The notes: generated by a model not told the origin, from the sequence alone. A stretch of DNA of 44,760 bases from SOIV01 sp964435925 (GCA_964435925.1 CAYTBG010000007.1:1-44760); one strand, 5' to 3'. Shown: positions 29,665-39,451, counted from the stretch's first letter. Numbers and translations are program-made.

Positions 29665-31403
29665 TATATTTTCTCCTTACCTAATATTTTCTTAATTTCC
29701 GCTGCAACTTCTTCCACTGAAAAAACGAGACCGTTATATTTAAGAATTTTTGCCTCTATATCCACGCCTGTGTAGAGTTTAATCAACTTGCCGAACTGCG
29801 AGGTGGCATTATTCTCGATAATTATATTTTTCTGTGCTTTATGAAGATAGTCCCTTGTTCCTTCATAAAGAGGATAAACCTGCTTGAAGTGCAGAAATGA
29901 GATATCTTCTCTTCCCAATTCTTGCAGCGCTTCCCTGACAACATTATAGGTAGAACCCCAACCCGTGATTAAAACTTTGTAATTGCTCGAACCGACGAGC
30001 TCAGGAGGAACTATTTCTTTTTTTATCGAATCCAGCTTTTTAAGCCTTTTATCCACCATTTTCTTTCTTAGAACAAGATCCTCGGTGATGTGTGCTTCTT
30101 CATCGTGTTCGTCACTGTCCACTCCCACGAGGCCCTCTCCGAATCCAGGAATACCACGGGGAGATATTCCGTCTTCAGTCAGCTCATACCTTTTATACGC
30201 TTTATGTGTTTTTACAACATGATTTTCATCTCTCGTATCAGAAATATCGAGAAGAGGAAGATTCATGAGGGAATCTATTAGATATTGATCGGTTAAAACA
30301 AATACCGGAATTTGGTACTTATCGGCCAGGTTGAAGGCCTTTTGAGTGAGAAAGAAAGCATCCTTGAGGTTTCCAGGCACCAATATGATACGCGGGAATT
30401 CTCCGTGGCCCGAGTAAAGGGCAAGCTCTAAATCAGCCTGTTCTGTCCTTGTGGGCAAGCCTGTTGCTGGACCGGGCCTTTGGCCAAGATGAATAACAAC
30501 AGGAGTCTCAAGCATCCCTGCCAGGCTAACGCCTTCTATCATAAGAGCGAAGCCCCCTCCAGAAGTGGTAACCATGGACCTTGCTCCAGCGTAGGAAGCT
30601 CCGATGGTCATGTTAATAGCGCTAATTTCATCCTCTGCTTGTTCCACTACTATATCGAAGTATTCCATCTGCTGAGAGAGAAAGACCATGACACCTGTTG
30701 AAGGAGACATGGGGTAAGAAGAGAGGAATTTACAACCTCCGGCCAGGGCACCCAAGCCCACTGCCTCTGCTCCGTTTAAGAGATTTTCATCCTTGACTTT
30801 CGGGCTGCTACGCATGGCAAATTCAATTTTTCCTGAATTAAGAAGCTGAGTTCCAATCTCGTAGCCTTTTTTTATGGCTTCGATATTCCTCTTGATTACA
30901 TCTTCGCTTTTCTTAGAAAAAAATTCTCTAATAAAATTCGTGAGAAAGCGCTGTTCTACCCCAACTGTTCCTAAAACAACTCCTGCTGCTATTATATTCA
31001 CATAAATCCTTCCACCAATATCAGAAGCAATTTTGGAGAAAGGAATATCTATAAATTTATTCACTGGCAAACGAGAATCTTTGGGAATGATATCTCTGTC
31101 ACCGAGAACAATTGTATCAGCAGAAATCCTTTTCTCTACATGCTCGAGTGCGCCCTTATGAAAAGAAATCAAGATATCTATCCTATCCAGGTAGGCAGAA
31201 ACTCTTTTTGAAGAAATGCGTATTTCAGTCGAATTGCTTCCGCCCCTAACTCGGGACATATATTCCTTGGTTGCAAACACATGAAATCCAGAAAGCTTCA
31301 GACACCGGGCAAGAATCTGTTCAACAGTTTGAATCCCCTGGCCTGCCTCTCCGCAAAGAACAACTGAAACCTCATCTTTTTTTTGAGCTCGAAGTGCGTT
31401 CAT
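29664..31403 (-). CDS. korA: 2-oxoacid:ferredoxin oxidoreductase, fused gamma-alpha subunit
   Basis: 579 residues. The gamma domain occupies about 10-190 (VVLCGEAGQGIQTVEQILA, SRVRGGSN). The alpha pyrimidine-binding domain runs from about 210 (NGAEAVGLGALAGGCKFLSSYPMSP) to 400, with a transketolase C-terminal-like domain after about 450. Gamma-alpha fusion with a separate beta subunit is the usual bacterial KorAB layout. It is oxygen sensitive in characterised members. AAGGAGG gives the start, and a promoter lies about 90-130 nt upstream. It heads the korA-korB-peroxiredoxin operon. Confidence 0.93.
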   Translation of the reverse strand: MNALRAQKKDEVSVVLCGEAGQGIQTVEQILARCLKLSGFHVFATKEYMSRVRGGSNSTEIRISSKRVSAYLDRIDILISFHKGALEHVEKRISADTIVLGDRDIIPKDSRLPVNKFIDIPFSKIASDIGGRIYVNIIAAGVVLGTVGVEQRFLTNFIREFFSKKSEDVIKRNIEAIKKGYEIGTQLLNSGKIEFAMRSSPKVKDENLLNGAEAVGLGALAGGCKFLSSYPMSPSTGVMVFLSQQMEYFDIVVEQAEDEISAINMTIGASYAGARSMVTTSGGGFALMIEGVSLAGMLETPVVIHLGQRPGPATGLPTRTEQADLELALYSGHGEFPRIILVPGNLKDAFFLTQKAFNLADKYQIPVFVLTDQYLIDSLMNLPLLDISDTRDENHVVKTHKAYKRYELTEDGISPRGIPGFGEGLVGVDSDEHDEEAHITEDLVLRKKMVDKRLKKLDSIKKEIVPPELVGSSNYKVLITGWGSTYNVVREALQELGREDISFLHFKQVYPLYEGTRDYLHKAQKNIIIENNATSQFGKLIKLYTGVDIEAKILKYNGLVFSVEEVAAEIKKILGKEKI

Positions 31404-31500
31404 GAAACCCTCCTTTATTTCTTATATTTGCTTTTCCTCCAGGAAGAAATTTTATTATTTCACTTTGAGAAATTGAATTCAAGGATAATTTCTTAGAATT

Positions 31501-31529
31501 TCTATATTATTAGTGTAAAAAGCGGACAA
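31501..31529 (-). promoter_or_regulatory. Promoter of the korAB-peroxiredoxin operon
   Basis: Read on the minus strand, TTGTCC (31529-31524) and TATAGA (31506-31501) are separated by 17 bp. Start near 31494 would give a leader of about 90 nt before korA. Confidence 0.5.
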
Positions 31530-31604
31530 CTCCTATCTTACCAGTTTGAGTTTAATTTATCTCTTTGAGGGTTTGCTCAATCAAACTAATACGTTAATAA
31601 TTAA

Positions 31605-31633
31605 AAGGTGGGCTTGATAAATCAGGCCCCTAC
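31605..31633. repeat. GGGCTTGATTTATCAAGCCC family repeat, reverse copy
   Basis: AAGGTGGGCTTGATAAATCA followed by GGCCCCTAC is the reverse complement of the unit at 27105-27134, with one change in the stem. A second half-site, ATAAATCAAGCCCATG, follows at about 31637-31652. Together with the kor promoter this is all that is recognisable in the 31404-31767 gap. Confidence 0.65.
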
Positions 31634-31767
31634 ATATAAATCAAGCCCATGCATTAAGGAAAAATGAAACTTTTTCTAAAGAAATACGTATTTAATAAAT
31701 GAATTTTCTTTGGAAATTTATATCTTTTGTGATAATTTTAAATGTTAACAAATAGAAGGAGAAAAAG

Positions 31768-32163
31768 ATGAAAAGAACAGCTTCACTCTTAGCTATGATT
31801 GCCTTTCTTTTGACTCTTTCCTGCGGAATTTCTTTCTGCCAAGAGGTCGATCTAAGCGGAACATGGGAAGGGACAACTGAAGTTCCTGACTCCCCGGAAC
31901 CGGATCAGTTAACCTTAGTCCTGGAAAAGATAGACGGGGAATACAGTGGAACGATTACCGATTCATTGGGATTTGCCGAGGATGCAGAATTAAAGGATAT
32001 CGAATTTAAAGGCAATACCTTAACTTTCAATTTCACCATCTTTGACGGATTCGAGTATGCAACGGTATATGCAACTTTGACTGTAGAAGGGGATAAGATG
32101 AGTGGACACTGGGAAACAGAAGATGGGAACTCATCAACAGTAGAGCTGGAAAGAAAAGATTAA
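31768..32163 (+). CDS. Small secreted beta-rich protein
   Basis: 131 residues. The signal peptide is about residues 1-24 (LLAMIAFLLTLSCGISFC). The mature part is a single beta-rich domain starting DLSGTWEGT, with alternating strands LTLVLEKIDGEYSGTI, NTLTFNFTI and TLTVEGDKMSGHWE. This is the pattern of small lipocalin/avidin-like barrels often annotated only as hypothetical. AGAAGGAG precedes the ATG. It stands alone. Ligand unknown. Confidence 0.75.
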   Translation: MKRTASLLAMIAFLLTLSCGISFCQEVDLSGTWEGTTEVPDSPEPDQLTLVLEKIDGEYSGTITDSLGFAEDAELKDIEFKGNTLTFNFTIFDGFEYATVYATLTVEGDKMSGHWETEDGNSSTVELERKD

Positions 32164-32322
32164 AAATATTTAAAATTGTTTTGTATAATTTTTTTCAGTT
32201 TTTTAATTCAGCCCGACTTCTTCAAACGACTTCCTAAAAGGTTTATCTTGAACCTTCTTATTGTATCTGGAGAGTAAATCTCTCCTTCTGGACGTTCAAA
32301 ACAAAGGGCATCAAAATGAGTG

Positions 32323-33015
32323 TTATTTAATCTCGATTCCTCCAAACATTGCAGTTGCTCTGATGAAGAGGGTAGCCTTTGTTTCTGCCGGGGGCACTGC
32401 TTTATGCTTATCCTCAACTGCTCCAAAAATTGAACTACTGTCAACTACAATCTCCCAATCGCTTGGAACAAGAACTTCAATTCCCCCAAAAATTGCGGTT
32501 AATTCAATAGTAGCTTTATTATCCGCCAAAGCTGCCTGAGTAAAGTCTAAATCAATGCCGCCAAAAAGAGCTGTTGCCTTGCCACCTCGAAATTCCGGTG
32601 TGTTAAAACGACGCTTTATTCCAGAAAAAATTATAAAAGCATCTAAATCTTTCTCTTTTATCTCAGGAGCTTTTGCTTGAAAAGGCTTAAATCTTGGCTT
32701 GAGAATAATCCACAGCCCAGCGGCTATGATCAGCAGGGGCCAGAAATAAAGCCAGATTCTACCTGTAATAATATCCAGATTGACAAGCATAAAAAAACCG
32801 CCGATCAAAATAAGGATTGCCCCGAAGCCCGTGCTGCGAAACCCATGCGCAATCACGTGCCATAAGCCGACAAAAATGAGAATGAGAGGCCAATAGGTAG
32901 AAAAGACTTCTCCCACATCCAGCTTGCCCAAATTGCCAAGCAAAAATAAAACTCCAATCAGGGTAATCAATAATCCTGAAAATATGCGACCTTGATAGTC
33001 TCTTGTTCTATTCAT
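32323..33015 (-). CDS. LiaF-like membrane protein (DUF5668 / LiaF C-terminal domain)
   Basis: 230 residues. Four membrane helices in the first ~105 residues carry the repeated YWPLILIFVGLW / FWPLLIIAAGLW motif of DUF5668. The soluble C-terminal part has repeated ALFGGIDLDFTQA, AIFGGIEVLVPSDWEI and AMFGGIEIK strands of the LiaF/DUF2154-type right-handed sheet domain. In Firmicutes LiaF-type proteins modulate envelope-stress signalling; no LiaRS-like pair is adjacent here. A strong AAGGAGG ribosome site marks the start. Confidence 0.85.
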   Translation of the reverse strand: MNRTRDYQGRIFSGLLITLIGVLFLLGNLGKLDVGEVFSTYWPLILIFVGLWHVIAHGFRSTGFGAILILIGGFFMLVNLDIITGRIWLYFWPLLIIAAGLWIILKPRFKPFQAKAPEIKEKDLDAFIIFSGIKRRFNTPEFRGGKATALFGGIDLDFTQAALADNKATIELTAIFGGIEVLVPSDWEIVVDSSSIFGAVEDKHKAVPPAETKATLFIRATAMFGGIEIK

Positions 33016-33471
33016 TTTTCTTTCTCCCTCCTTAAAATTTATTGTCTGTTCTTTATTGAATAATTGGTGTTTATGATAGACAAAGGCAATTATAAGAGAA
33101 TCTTTAAAAAAACTCTAATGATCTTTTCAAAAAATTAGAAGGATTCGCTATTCCAGCAAGTCTGGAGAGTTTTGCCAATCCAGCTAATGTAACCTTTCTT
33201 CGCATTCTATCATATAATAAGATGTTGTGCTCAGTTCAAAAATTGACCAGTGAGGCATACCAGGTTGAAAATCCCTGAATTTGAGGGACAGCGAGGATGA
33301 TTGAATCGTGTCTTTTCTTAAAGAATTTGGGAGTTATCTTTCCAGGGAAGAGATGGATGAATATTGCATATTCATTGCTGACTTTAAAGTTTTTGAGGTC
33401 TAAATGGATACTTGGCAGAAAGTCCAAGGACAGGCACATTGCCGGATTGTGAATTCTATGACAAGGAGAAA
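33016..33471. other. Gap without a recognisable gene
   Basis: A TATAAT at 33223-33228 could be a -10 box for the DUF5916 gene downstream, but the matching -35 is poor. A 67-codon minus-strand open frame (33236-33439) has no ribosome site and no family similarity that I recognise. Nothing else can be supported. Confidence 0.4.
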
Positions 33472-35758
33472 ATGAAAATGGTACAGTATCGATTTTTCCG
33501 GATAACAGGCTTTGTCTTGATGACTCTGGTTCTGACTTCAGCCTTTTTTGCCTCTCCGCTTTTCAAGTCTTACCAGGAAAAGGATAAGATAGAACCATCT
33601 GCTCAACATTTTACAGTTACGCCTGCAACATCACCCATCAAAGTCGATGGCGTGCTGGATGAACAGGCCTGGACTGACGCTGTGGTCATCAAGCTTCCCT
33701 ACGAGTGGCTTCCCGGAGACAACATCCCGTCACCAGTAGACACAGACTGCCTGGTGACCTTCGATAAAAAATATTTTTACGTTGGATTTCGCTGTTATGA
33801 CCAGGAGGCAGAAAAAATCCGTGCTCACCTGATGGACCGTGATTCCACCGATACTTTAATTCAGGACGACCATGTGGTCATCATGGTTGACACTTTCAAC
33901 GATGAGAGGAGAGGATTCCAGTTCAGGATCAACCCGCTGGGTGTTCAGGCTGATGCCAATTTCAGCGAGTCTGAAGGATATGAGGATTTTTCCTGGGACG
34001 CGATCTGGAAATCGAAAGGAAGGATCAACAATTGGGGATATGCTGTGGAGATTGCAATTCCCTTCAGCCAGCTCCGGTTCTCCAAAAGTTCTGAAGTTCA
34101 GACCTGGGGTTTCGGCGCCGCGCGCTCCTATCCCCGCAGCGTCCGGCACCGAATGACCTCGCACATGAGGAGACGAGACATCGGCTGTATTCTCTGTCAG
34201 CAAAACAAAATCACCGGTCTTCAGGGAATGACCACCGGGTTGAATATTGAGATTGATCCAACCCTGACAGCCGTCCGAACAGATAAAAGAGAAGACTTTC
34301 CAGACGGATCCTTGGCCGCAGGTGATGAGGAGGTGGACCCTGGAGTGACATTCCGCTGGGGAATAACACCCAACCTGATCCTCAACGCCACCGCAAATCC
34401 GGATTTCTCCCAGGTCGAGGCGGACGTAGCCCAACTCGATGTTAACACCAGGTTTGCTCTCTACTTCCCTGAAAAGAGACCTTTTTTTCTTGAAGGAGCT
34501 GACTTTTTCCTGACTCCTGTTGAAGCCGTGTTTACCCGCACCGCGGCTGACCCTGACGGAGGCCTGAAGCTGACCGGGAAACTGGGCAAGAACGCCGTAG
34601 GTTTTTTCGGTGCCTATGACAGAATTAACAACCTCATCTTTCCTTCCAACCAGGGCTCAGCATCGACCTCCATCGACCAGGATGTGACAAGCGGCGTGTT
34701 CCGCTACCGGCCGGGATGTAGGGAGGAACTCGACCGTCGGCCTCCTCTACACAGGCCGTATGGCCGATGATTATTACAACCATGTGGCCGGCGTGGACGG
34801 ATTTCTGCGCCTTTCCAGGACTAAAGAACTGCGCTTCCAGTATCTCCACTCAGAGACGGATTACTCTGACACAACCTCGTCAGCATTTGGTCAGCCTTCA
34901 GAGGATTTTGGCGGAGACGCCTTAATGGCCTCTTTCTATCACCTGGGACGAAACTGGAGGTATGGGCTCTCCTACAATGACCGCAATCCCACTTTTCGGG
35001 CAGACTATGGCTTTGTCCCCCGTGTAGATATGAGGAGCGCGAGCGCCGATATCACCCGGCTTATCTGGGGAAAGAGAGGTGATTGGTTCACGCGAATCAC
35101 AGTTGGTGCCTTCGGCAATGTCACCTATGACCATGACGGAAACCTCACTGACAGCAGCATAGCCCTGCAGACGAGTTATTTTGGACCCCTTCAAAGTGTG
35201 TTTCAGGCAACCTACTTCAGGGAGAAGGAACAGTTTTTACAGGAGGTCTACGATAAAGACCAGATGTCATTCTACACGGAAATCAAGCCGGCAGGAGGTA
35301 TTAAGTTCAATCTGATGGGATGGTTGGGCGATGTTGTCGATTATAGTAACGCCCGTAAAGCCTCTGCCCTGAATGTGATTCCGGCAGCCGAAATCATTTT
35401 GGGAAGAAATATCAACATTAACTTCCAACACAATTTTCAGCGGTTCACTTTAAGAGGTGACGAGATCTTCCAGGCAAGTCTCAGCCAGTTAACGTTGGTG
35501 TATAATTTCAACTTGCGAATGTTCGTCAGAGGCATTGTCCAGTACCTGAATGTGGCACGAACACCGGAGCTTTATATCAATCCCGTACAAAGAAAGACGC
35601 AGACTGTGTTCACCCAAATTTTGTTCTCTTACAAGCTCAACCCCCAGACCGTGCTCTTCCTCGGCTATTCAGACAATTATTTCGGCGAGACGGGCATTGA
35701 CATCACTCAGGCGGACCGCACATTCTTCATCAAGCTGGGTTATGCCTGGACAAAGTAA
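33472..35758 (+). pseudogene. DUF5916 family outer-membrane protein, split by a one-base frameshift
   Basis: Frame 1 (33472-about 34710) encodes a signal peptide, a CBM9-like domain (VDGVLDEQAWTDA, NLYIGFRCYD-type strand, DDHVVIMVDTFNDERRGFQF) and the start of the DUF5916 barrel (PDFSQVEADVAQL, YFPEKRPFFLEGADFF). It would then stop at 34770. Removing one C in CGGCCGGGATG at 34711-34712 restores the frame RYRRDVGRNSTVGLLYTGRM and runs on through the barrel to the stop at 35758 (ending FIKLGYAWTK). The joined product would be about 760 residues, a normal length. The start is ATG 33472 or 33478, behind AAGGAG. It may be a real pseudogene or a sequencing error. Confidence 0.85.
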
Positions 35759-35879
35759 GTCTCTGTGATCGGTCAACCTTTCCCCGATAATTGATTTAAG
35801 CCTAAGCCAAGCCTCAAGCACACCCCACGCTCAAGCTCTTTTTAGATCACAAAACACAGCCAGTCGAGCTTCACTAGCA

Positions 35880-35954
35880 GAGGAAGGAGCAGTTGAAAAT
35901 CTTCGCCCTTCCGCTGCCGTCACGCCTCACCTCTCCTCTCAAGTAGCAGGCGGA
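35880..35954 (-). pseudogene. Short third copy of the polymerase III alpha 3' end
   Basis: Read on the minus strand it encodes ACYLRGEVRRDGSGRAKIFN then CSFLC and a stop. This matches the last residues of the polymerase gene at 44008-44760 and the larger fragment at 38538-38734. Sequence similarity begins at the same GAGGAAGGAGCAG in all three. No IS91-type sequence was seen next to this copy. The rest of 35759-35981 shows nothing. Confidence 0.75.
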
Positions 35955-35981
35955 CGAAGGGCAATGTTCTTGAGTTGAACA

Positions 35982-38354
35982 TCACTTACGCCAGAAATAA
36001 GTAACCTTGACCATCAATGTCCGATTGATGATCTCATTATGACCGGGTCCGATCAGTCGTCCATCATTGTAAACCAGATAGAGATTGCATTCCGGTGAAT
36101 AGATCCATCGCAGCAGAATGTCGCTGACGATCTTCTCCTTCCCTAAATTATAGTATTTATCGTCGTTCCATTGCACATAGGCTTTTATATATAGATCCGT
36201 AGAAAAAAAGTAATACATGCGAAGTCCAAGCGTATTCGTGTGAAAACTTCCTTCAGGAAGATTGATATAATTATGATTGTAGTCCACGTCCATCCTAAGC
36301 CGCCGGATGCGGGTAACTGTACCGTTAAGACCAAACCTCATTTGATGACCGGTATAATAACTCCCATAATCAATATCGATCTCACCTGCAAGGGCGCGGC
36401 TCTTATCGCTTTCCATGTTGAGAGAGTACATGTAGCCGGTGTATGTTCCTTCAGGGATGAGGAAGCCTTCACGTACCTCCCAATCATAATCGATAAACTC
36501 ACTTTCCCGCTGAATATTGACGCTGAAGCGTGAGCTGTTTTGGAAATCAATTGAAAATGATGCCTCTACTGCACTCTCTAACATCCTGTTATCATGGTCA
36601 GAACGATAGCTGCCCTCCAATTGATAACTGAACTGGCGGATAACCGACGATTCTTTGGGTCGCGGAGAGTATTCAACAGAAGCGCTGCTGAGTCGAAAGT
36701 CCGTGCGACGGATAAACCCTATTTCTGGGTTGAAATTGGCCCCTACATCCTGGTACGATGCCGAGGCCTTCCAAAGGTCGCTATTGTATCCCAGACTGAG
36801 TTTGCCAGTCAGGTTTCGCTTATTCATATTGATGATTTGTCCCTCATCGGCCTCTCGAGGTCCCAAGGTAGCTGCGAGATAGCCCGAAATAGTGAAGTAA
36901 CGACTCAGAGGAAAGTGACCATCGAGCCCCAGAGAGCGGTTAAAATCTGAGGAATGCAACTCTTCCTTGTTCAGGAACATCATCCCTATTGTGCCCCGCT
37001 GTAGAATATCGCGCCGGAAACGCACTACAGAAAAGTTTGTCGCATTGACCTTGGTCGTCTCATCCTCTTCTTGAATGGTGACATCATCCGTTATTATATT
37101 CATCACACCGACTTGATATTTGCCTACCTTTCCCACGATTTTGGCGCCGCCAAGTATCCGTGCTTCATGACCATCGACAAGTCCAAGTCGACGGCTATAA
37201 AAAAGATTCATATCAGTATCTTCTCTATGCCAATGGTTCCCGCCACTGCCGCCGAATGAGAAGACCTCAGCACCCTCAAGAAAAAATTCTCGTTTTTCAG
37301 GATAATAAAGAGAGAAACGCGTCAGGTTGACCTGTTCCTGGTCTGCCTCCACTTGGGCAAAATCTGTGTTTACCGTAAGGTCTAAAGCCAGATTTGCTGT
37401 AAGCGCCAATTTTGCATCCAGTCCAATATCACCCAGACGATCCGTGGTAAAATTTGTGTTTTGGTCGTTTTCCATGCCTCCCAAAAAGTAAGGCCTCAGT
37501 TCCAGATTACCCCCCATTTTTGCGTCGGCTATGCCCTGGAGCAACCCCGCTTCGGAGAGACGGAATAATCCTGCTCCTCTTCCAAAATCACGCGGAATAA
37601 GCTGCCAGTAGACATGTTCATTCTTCCGTCGAATCATCCGAGCGAAGTTGATACCCCACACAGACGATTTCTGCTCTACGAATCGCAACGTCTTCCAGGG
37701 GATAGCAATCTCAACAAGCCAGCCATCAGCTGTGATCTTTGCTTTGCATGACCAGAGACCGTCCCAGGCAGGGTTGAAGTCTTGGCCCTCGTTGGCCAGT
37801 ACCGCTTCACGCTTGACCCCGTGGGGATTAGTTATGAAATAATACCCACTCCGGTGGTCGTGATACGTATCCAGTACCAATTCAAAATAGTCATCATCAT
37901 CGACAATGGCATCGCGTCGCATTTCCCTGGCGATAATCTTGCCCGGCTCAGAATCGAAACACTTGACACCGATGTAAAGGTTCTTGGCATCATAAAGAAA
38001 CCCTACTTCGGTTTTCTCTGATGCTGGCATCCCTTCTTCTGGTTCGCGCTGTGTAAACTGCCCTTGAAACTGGGCGGTTTGCCAAGCTGGCTCGTTCAAT
38101 AACCCGTCTATAGCCAACGGCGTTTCCGCACGAACGGCAGTGATGTACCGTTTGCCGTTCTCGTCGCGGGGAGTCTCGCTATTCTGTTCAGAACTTTTAA
38201 AGGGATCTTCGCCCCAAACTCTACCGACGAGAACAATAAGGCATACTAAGAGCATATATTTGCTGAAGAAATTCCGATAAGACACAATTCGCCTCTGCAT
38301 TAGGAGTAAAAGAAATGATAGCATAGTGTCCATTCTTTGAAAACGTGCTTGCAT
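35982..38354 (-). CDS. DUF5916 family outer-membrane protein with CBM9-like domain
   Basis: Up to 790 residues. After a hydrophobic export segment (MLLVCLIVLVGRVWG) comes a CBM9-like beta-sandwich (AIDGLLNEPAWQTAQF, NLYIGVKCFDSEPGK, DDYFELVLDTYHDHRSGYYF), then a long beta-strand-rich C-terminus with NTDFAQVEADQEQVNLTRF and YYPEKREFFLEGAEVFSF, ending in an aromatic TYFWRK. That is a barrel-type outer-membrane protein end. The family is common in Bacteroidota/Acidobacteriota and thought to act at the outer membrane in carbohydrate or peptide use; the role is unproven. The start is uncertain: ATGs at 38354, 38333 and 38300 are in frame and none has a clear ribosome site; 38300 gives the most normal signal peptide. 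Confidence 0.85.
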   Translation of the reverse strand: MQARFQRMDTMLSFLLLLMQRRIVSYRNFFSKYMLLVCLIVLVGRVWGEDPFKSSEQNSETPRDENGKRYITAVRAETPLAIDGLLNEPAWQTAQFQGQFTQREPEEGMPASEKTEVGFLYDAKNLYIGVKCFDSEPGKIIAREMRRDAIVDDDDYFELVLDTYHDHRSGYYFITNPHGVKREAVLANEGQDFNPAWDGLWSCKAKITADGWLVEIAIPWKTLRFVEQKSSVWGINFARMIRRKNEHVYWQLIPRDFGRGAGLFRLSEAGLLQGIADAKMGGNLELRPYFLGGMENDQNTNFTTDRLGDIGLDAKLALTANLALDLTVNTDFAQVEADQEQVNLTRFSLYYPEKREFFLEGAEVFSFGGSGGNHWHREDTDMNLFYSRRLGLVDGHEARILGGAKIVGKVGKYQVGVMNIITDDVTIQEEDETTKVNATNFSVVRFRRDILQRGTIGMMFLNKEELHSSDFNRSLGLDGHFPLSRYFTISGYLAATLGPREADEGQIINMNKRNLTGKLSLGYNSDLWKASASYQDVGANFNPEIGFIRRTDFRLSSASVEYSPRPKESSVIRQFSYQLEGSYRSDHDNRMLESAVEASFSIDFQNSSRFSVNIQRESEFIDYDWEVREGFLIPEGTYTGYMYSLNMESDKSRALAGEIDIDYGSYYTGHQMRFGLNGTVTRIRRLRMDVDYNHNYINLPEGSFHTNTLGLRMYYFFSTDLYIKAYVQWNDDKYYNLGKEKIVSDILLRWIYSPECNLYLVYNDGRLIGPGHNEIINRTLMVKVTYFWRK

Positions 38355-38477
38355 GAGAAATCTTATCTATGTTCTTCAATATAAGACCTCCATCTGGCGT
38401 AATGTAGGGATGACATCCCGGATAATGATTAGGTGATGGGGAAGCCACTCCACTAGTTGTTCTTCAAATTACGCAAA

Positions 38478-38973
38478 ACAACGGTTTGTGATGAGAGGGA
38501 GGTGCAGGTTTGCTATCAGTATGCGAAGCAAAGCTAAGAGAAGGAGCAGTTGAAAATCTTCGCTCTTCCGTTGCCGTCACGCCTTACCTCTCCTCTCAAG
38601 TAGCAGGCAGGCGGGGAACCAAAGGTGAGGCACCTTGTTTCCCCCACTCCCTCCAGAAGCCCGGTCTCATCCTCAAAAAGAAAAAAGTATTTCCGGCCAC
38701 GGCTCACTGCTTTCTGACGGGCATCCACCACCCTCTCAACTCATTCAGCAGGAACTCCTGGTGGCGGCTTATCAATGGAGTGAGTATTTCTGATAGCCGC
38801 TGTAGTTGCTTTCTGGCGATTCAAGGGCGGAGTCTATCTGTAAAGCTGAGTGCTTGCTAGTCTCTGTTGTTTTTTTCTCTTTTTTAGCTGGTGACCTCGC
38901 CGCTTTGGGTATGATAACTTTATTTCAGGATGTCAGCAGGTAGAAATTACGGAAAATTGTGGGAGATTTGATG
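38478..38973 (+). mobile_element. Mosaic IS91-type remnant with polymerase fragment inside
   Basis: 38478-38537 reads DEREVQVCYQYAKQS, the diverged counterpart of DETKGKVRYQYDRQGS in the IS91-type transposase remnant at 39.8 kb. 38727-38973 matches the end of that remnant (PPPSQ-x2-QQELLVAA, stop, and about 200 bp of non-coding tail). Between them, where ~300 bp of transposase should be, sits 197 bp of the polymerase gene on the opposite strand. Junctions show short similarity (CCACCACCCT on the right). The tail is followed by CAAG, one of the tetranucleotides IS91-family elements are known to insert beside. Confidence 0.7.
38538..38734 (-). pseudogene. Polymerase III alpha 3'-end fragment
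   Basis: On the minus strand it encodes VDARQKAVSRGRKYFFLFED and continues to NCSFS-stop. The 62 shared residues differ from the polymerase gene at 44.0 kb at only one position (Arg to Lys), although about 17 bases differ. No start or ribosome site; it is a fragment with an intact frame. Confidence 0.85.
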
Positions 38974-39048
38974 CAAGACCAAAAAGGAAATACTTATCTT
39001 TTAGAGCTCCGTAGATACTATATGCTGGCAGGAAAGCCCGATTACCGC

Positions 39049-39351
39049 CTACAGCTTCTCTTCCTTCTCATCAATGGTCTTTTCGATTTCGTCTACCTCT
39101 CGAAGCAGCTTCTTTATCTCTGTCGTTCCATCTGAAATTGTCTGCTGACCTTCTTTGACCAGGACTTCGTATACATGTCTTCCTATTTGAGCAAAACGCT
39201 TTTCAGCCTGTTTTTCAAGCTGCGCAATCTCAAACTTCGCAACTCCTTTTTCCCCGAGCTCCTTCGATTTCTCCGTTGCTTTTTCAAAGATTTCTTTTGT
39301 AGACAAGACTCCTTGACTCAAGAGATCTTTCGATCGTTCCCAAAATCCCAT
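39049..39351 (-). CDS. Small coiled-coil protein
   Basis: 100 residues, cytosolic, almost wholly helical and charged. An N-terminal MGFWERSKDLLSQGV segment is followed by heptad-rich coiled coil (KATEKSKELGEKGVAKFEIAQ, then EIKKLLREVDEIEKTIDEKE). Similar short proteins are found in many bacteria without known function. GGGAGG 8 nt before the ATG and a promoter about 75-100 nt upstream support expression. It lies between two IS91-type remnants but looks intact. Confidence 0.75.
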   Translation of the reverse strand: MGFWERSKDLLSQGVLSTKEIFEKATEKSKELGEKGVAKFEIAQLEKQAEKRFAQIGRHVYEVLVKEGQQTISDGTTEIKKLLREVDEIEKTIDEKEEKL

Positions 39352-39422
39352 TGTTTAGCCTCCCGTAGATTGATAAGAGTAGTAGGTGATCCATCGGCCC
39401 GACGCCGAGATACACCCACACT

Positions 39423-39451
39423 ATAATACTCCTAACACCTCAATAGTTCAA
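39423..39451 (-). promoter_or_regulatory. Promoter of the coiled-coil protein gene
   Basis: On the minus strand TTGAAC (39451-39446) and TATTAT (39428-39423) are spaced 17 bp, giving a leader of about 65 nt. Confidence 0.5.

Noticed and set aside
33236..33439. 67-codon minus-strand frame in an intergenic gap
   Set aside because: No ribosome site, no recognisable domain, and an ordinary composition for AT-rich non-coding DNA.
38221..38448. 75-codon minus-strand frame (YPGCHPYITPDGG...) overlapping the DUF5916 start
   Set aside because: The PYITPDGG stretch recalls beta-propeller repeats, but there is no ribosome site, it overlaps the signal-peptide region of a well-supported gene and the rest shows no family similarity.
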